DNA from: Lachnospiraceae bacterium
GTDB taxonomy: Bacteria; Bacillota; Clostridia; Lachnospirales; Lachnospiraceae
Length of the DNA stretch: 17,790 nucleotides
Direction: 5' to 3'
NCBI GenBank assembly: GCA_003535955.1
Contig: DPZM01000150.1
Location: 1 to 17,790, forward strand
The notes under the pieces are model-generated. The model ran no database searches, was not told where the DNA came from, and was given only the letters and a program-made list of their open reading frames with translations. Position 1 is the first letter of the stretch. Every line of letters begins with the position of its first letter. Both the position numbers and the translations under genes were made by a program. Shown piece after piece: positions 15,530-17,790 of the stretch.

Positions 15530-15583
15530 CCTGTCTTCCCCCTTTGGGGGAAGATGTCAGCAAAGCTGACAGATGAGGGAACC
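15530..15583. repeat. Double-hairpin REP-like intergenic element
   Basis: Two perfect hairpins lie back to back. The first has stem TCTTCCCCC / GGGGGAAGA with a TTT loop (15534-15554). The second has stem TGTCAGC / GCTGACA with an AAA loop (15555-15571), followed by GATGAGGGAACC. From memory, closely similar sequences (CTTCCCCC...GGGGGAAG next to a CAGC/GCTG hairpin and GATGAGGG) are scattered between genes in many gut Clostridia, so I read this as a copy of a dispersed palindromic repeat. It is transcribed in the metF leader and lacks the U-tract of a terminator. The hairpins are seen directly; the family membership is recollection and inference. Confidence 0.7.
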
Positions 15584-15592
15584 CACAAAAAT

Positions 15593-15596
15593 GAGG
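15593..15596 (+). promoter_or_regulatory. Ribosome binding site deciding the metF start
   Basis: GAGG with eight-base spacing precedes the ATG at 15605. The longer in-frame start at 15554 lies inside the hairpin repeat, has no such site and would add 17 residues foreign to the family. Confidence 0.65.
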
Positions 15597-15604
15597 TCTG
15601 CATC

Positions 15605-16465
15605 ATGATAAAAGACATATTCGGATCCAAACCCTGCGTACTCTCCTTCGAGGTGTTTCCACCCAAAAAGGATGATGATTTTGAAGGGGTTTTCAGGACA
15701 ATAGATGAACTGGCCGAACTAAAGCCTGACTTTATAAGCGTAACTTACGGTGCCGGAGGTAGCAATTCCAAAAAAACCCTGGAAGTAGCCTCATATATCC
15801 AGAATGAGAAGAAGATCGAAGCTCTTTGCCACATGACCTGTGTAGGATATACAAAGGCCGACCTTGACAAAGCCCTTGATGACTTTGACTCATCTTCCCT
15901 TAACAATATGCTGGCCCTTCGCGGGGACCGGCCGCTATCCATGACCGATGAGGTGTTTAATAACCGTGAATTCATGTATGCGAACGAAATGGTTAAGTAT
16001 TTAAGGGATAAGAAAGGGGATTCCGTTACAATAGGCGGGGCCTGCTATCCCGAGAAGCATCCAGAAAGCAGCAGCCTTCAAGAGGACATTAAACACCTTA
16101 AGATGAAGGTTGATGCCGGTCTTGATTTCATGACCACCCAGATGTGCTTTTCCAATGATATCTTCTACAGGTATTTTAACCTGCTTGAAACAAACGGCAT
16201 AGATATTCCGATAACCTGCGGAATCATGCCGATCACAAAGGCAGGGCAGCTGGGCCGTTCCGTTACCCTCTCCGGTTCTTCGGTACCCAAGGAGCTTGCT
16301 GATATAATAGCCCTTCACGGAGATGATCCGGATGAAATGTTCAAATACGGCACGCAATACGCCGCATATCAGATAAGAAATCTTATGACACACGGCGTAC
16401 AAGGTATACATATATATGCTATGAACAATGCCAAAACAGTGAAGGCCATCCTTGACCTTATATAG
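15605..16465 (+). CDS. metF: 5,10-Methylenetetrahydrofolate reductase
   Basis: This flavoenzyme reduces methylene-THF to methyl-THF, the methyl donor for methionine synthesis (and for the methyl branch in acetogens). The protein is 286 residues, normal for bacterial MetF. The N-terminus gives SFEVFPPK with catalytic E16, then VTYGAGGS (46-53), the LALRGDRP loop with D108 for folate/flavin contact, a CYPEKHPES motif, and the closing VQGIHIYAMN that family members share. An in-frame ATG at 15554 exists but falls in the repeat element; the ATG at 15605 with GAGG upstream is chosen. It is the only plus-strand gene, diverging from moxR and converging on gpsA with one base between stop codons. No SAM riboswitch or T-box is recognisable in the leader. 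No partner subunit (metV type) is adjacent. Confidence 0.96.
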   Translation: MIKDIFGSKPCVLSFEVFPPKKDDDFEGVFRTIDELAELKPDFISVTYGAGGSNSKKTLEVASYIQNEKKIEALCHMTCVGYTKADLDKALDDFDSSSLNNMLALRGDRPLSMTDEVFNNREFMYANEMVKYLRDKKGDSVTIGGACYPEKHPESSSLQEDIKHLKMKVDAGLDFMTTQMCFSNDIFYRYFNLLETNGIDIPITCGIMPITKAGQLGRSVTLSGSSVPKELADIIALHGDDPDEMFKYGTQYAAYQIRNLMTHGVQGIHIYAMNNAKTVKAILDLI

Positions 16466-16466
16466 A

Positions 16467-17477
16467 TCAATCCCATGAGGCGGAGCTTGATTCGTCGCGG
16501 CGATCCCGAAGCATAAGGTCTTTTACTGCCTCGGCGGCGGGCTTATTCTCAAACAACACCTTGTTAACCTGATCGATTATGGGAAGGTCGACTCCGTATT
16601 TCTCACCCAGGGCCTTGGCAGCCTTGGCGGAATACACTCCCTCGACAACCATCTTGACTTCAGCCATGGCTTCATCCATGGTCTTGCCCTGCCCCATAAG
16701 GATACCCGCACGGCGGTTCCTTGAATGCATGCTGGCGCAGGTTACAATAAGATCGCCTATACCCGTAAGACCGGCAAATGTAGATATTGAGCATCCCATC
16801 TTTACCCCAAGACGGCTTATCTCGGCAATACCTCTTGTGATGAGCGCGGCCTTGGTATTGTCACCGTAACCCAGCCCGTCCGCTATTCCCGCGGCAAGAG
16901 CAACCACATTCTTAAGGGCCGCTCCCAGCTCCATTCCCAGTACATCCGGACTTGTATAAACCCTGAAATTCTCATTCATGAATATATTCTGAACGTATTC
17001 TGCTGTCTTCCTGTCAGAGGAACCTGCAACACATGTTGTGGGTATGCACCTCCCCACCTCCTCGGCATGTGAAGGCCCGCATAATACTGCGACTCTGGCT
17101 CCCGGGATCTCTTCCTTTATTATCTGTGACAGGGTCATCAGAGTAGCTTCCTCCACTCCCTTGGCAACACTTACTATAAGCTGGCCGCCTGCAACATATG
17201 GCGCCATCATCTTTGAAGTGGATCGTGTATAAGGCGAAGGAACAGCAAGGACCAGAACATCCTTACCGGTACAGGCCTCTTTAAGATCCGTTGTAAAATC
17301 CATATCTTCGGGAAGCCTGACGCCCGGAAGCTTGTCCGTATGCTCATGCTTCTCCTTAAGCATGTCTATCTCTTCCTTAACTATAGACCATATGGTCACC
17401 TCATGTCCGTTATTATGAAGTACAACAGCCAGGGCCGTCCCCCAGCTCCCGGCACCGATGATCGAAACCTTCGCCAT
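16467..17477 (-). CDS. gpsA: NAD(P)H-dependent glycerol-3-phosphate dehydrogenase
   Basis: This cytoplasmic enzyme reduces dihydroxyacetone phosphate to sn-glycerol-3-phosphate for phospholipid synthesis. The 336-residue length is typical. The Rossmann motif GAGSWGTALA (8-17) is followed by SVAKGVE (103-109, K106), CGPSHAEEV (133-141), the catalytic lysine K189 in GAALKNVVALAAG, the NTKAALITRG loop (207-216) and FAGLTGIGDLIVTC (234-247). The ATG at 17477 has a strong TCCTCC-complement site (GGAGGA, 17485-17490) seven bases upstream. It follows plsY by 52 bases on the same strand, the common Firmicutes plsY-gpsA arrangement in which GpsA supplies the acceptor for PlsY. Its stop codon is one base from that of metF, so there is no room for a separate terminator between the two genes. 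Confidence 0.97.
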   Translation of the reverse strand: MAKVSIIGAGSWGTALAVVLHNNGHEVTIWSIVKEEIDMLKEKHEHTDKLPGVRLPEDMDFTTDLKEACTGKDVLVLAVPSPYTRSTSKMMAPYVAGGQLIVSVAKGVEEATLMTLSQIIKEEIPGARVAVLCGPSHAEEVGRCIPTTCVAGSSDRKTAEYVQNIFMNENFRVYTSPDVLGMELGAALKNVVALAAGIADGLGYGDNTKAALITRGIAEISRLGVKMGCSISTFAGLTGIGDLIVTCASMHSRNRRAGILMGQGKTMDEAMAEVKMVVEGVYSAKAAKALGEKYGVDLPIIDQVNKVLFENKPAAEAVKDLMLRDRRDESSSASWD

Positions 17478-17496
17478 TTATATATCCTCCGAATTC

Positions 17497-17522
17497 AGAT
17501 TCTCCACTTCGCTCAGTATGAC
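17497..17522 (-). repeat. Short dispersed-repeat-like sequence between plsY and gpsA
   Basis: The minus strand carries a 26-base stretch starting GTCATACTGAGCGAAG and ending AGAATCT. It differs at about three positions from a motif I recall as widely scattered in bacterial intergenic DNA (GTCATTCTGAGCGAAG followed by CGAAGAATCT). It occupies half of the 52-base gap and stops just before the gpsA ribosome binding site. Repeat status is from memory and needs a genome search. Confidence 0.5.
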
Positions 17523-17529
17523 ACTATGA

Positions 17530-17790
17530 TCACTCATTTTCATCATCTACATTGATCTCGGGCTTGCTTCTTAAATATGTCTTCCTCTCATTACCGGCGA
17601 TAAGCCTCTTTATGTTCTCCTTATGCCGGTATATTGCCATTACGGTGAGAGCGCCGAAAACGATATAGTATTCCGTAAGTAATCTTCTCCCGGATTCAGC
17701 CGGGAAACCGTATGCCCCCATTTCCCCGAAAACAACCACGGTAATGAACAAGGTAATGTATCCCACTATAGATCCGAGGGAAACATAATT
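17530..17790 (-). CDS. plsY: Acyl-phosphate:glycerol-3-phosphate acyltransferase, N-terminus cut by window edge
   Basis: This integral membrane enzyme transfers an acyl group from acyl phosphate to glycerol-3-phosphate, the first acylation of phospholipid synthesis. Only the last 86 residues are inside the window; the frame stays open to the right edge. The visible part starts NYVSLGSIVG, matching the conserved RYVSLGS region of PlsY, then has two hydrophobic segments (VGYITLFITVVVFGEMG; LTEYYIVFGALTVMAIY) and the C-terminal signature YRHKENIKRLIAGNE. An acidic tail (EINVDDENE) follows the usual family end. A GTG at 17766 is internal, not a start, because the family motif continues upstream of it. 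It precedes gpsA, the supplier of its acceptor. In many Firmicutes der lies just upstream, outside this window. Confidence 0.93.
   Translation of the reverse strand, partial: NYVSLGSIVGYITLFITVVVFGEMGAYGFPAESGRRLLTEYYIVFGALTVMAIYRHKENIKRLIAGNERKTYLRSKPEINVDDENE

Noticed and set aside
15534..15571. Intrinsic terminator
   Set aside because: The stems are strong but no run of T follows on either strand, and both flanking genes are transcribed away from it.
15554..15604. Extended metF start at 15554
   Set aside because: These 17 codons fall mostly in the hairpin repeat, and the family N-terminus begins at the ATG at 15605, which has a well-spaced GAGG.
15422..15604. SAM riboswitch or T-box before metF
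   Set aside because: I looked for the conserved multi-helix cores and an antiterminator/terminator pair. Only two short hairpins without a U-tract are present.
17530..17766. GTG at 17766 as the start of a 78-residue gene
   Set aside because: The conserved PlsY stretch NYVSLGSI continues in frame upstream to the window edge, so this is an internal codon of plsY.

Overview
The window looks like ordinary chromosome from a Gram-positive anaerobe of the class Clostridia, most likely Lachnospiraceae. I infer this from protein style (RNase HI, PlsY-GpsA and threonine synthase of Firmicutes type), AGGAGG-like ribosome binding sites, very tight gene packing, and two intergenic sequences resembling dispersed repeats I recall from gut Clostridia. 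It is not a prophage, plasmid or obvious island. No rRNA, tRNA, CRISPR array or insertion sequence is visible.

Layout. From about 15420 down to the left edge, thirteen genes lie head to tail on the minus strand with gaps of 50 bases or less, or short overlaps, and no recognisable terminator. In transcription order they are: a MoxR-type AAA ATPase and its CoxE-like VWA partner; a receiver/HD-GYP response regulator; two membrane-bound hybrid histidine kinases (704 and 931 aa); a nucleoside-salvage block (purine nucleoside phosphorylase, BMP-family lipoprotein, cytidine deaminase, methylthioadenosine/S-adenosylhomocysteine deaminase-like amidohydrolase); a membrane-anchored MutS-like ATPase; RNase HI; a 52-residue membrane protein; and threonine synthase, cut by the left edge. 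At 15422-15604 is the only real intergenic region. It holds overlapping divergent promoters and a double-hairpin repeat, followed rightwards by metF on the plus strand. metF converges with gpsA with a single base between the stop codons. Upstream of gpsA is plsY, cut by the right edge, with a short repeat-like sequence between them.

How the genes may work together. The 704-aa kinase has a canonical catalytic core but no Hpt domain. The 931-aa protein has an Hpt domain and a true receiver, but its ATP-binding core is eroded. The next plausible acceptor is the receiver of the HD-GYP protein. This suggests a local phosphorelay ending in cyclic-di-GMP turnover, co-transcribed with purine/pyrimidine nucleoside uptake and salvage. 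Both kinases also carry a second, degenerate receiver-like domain between the kinase core and the true receiver. The relay, the operon and the link to nucleosides are inferences from order and residues, not demonstrated. The most interesting feature is this signalling-plus-salvage operon.
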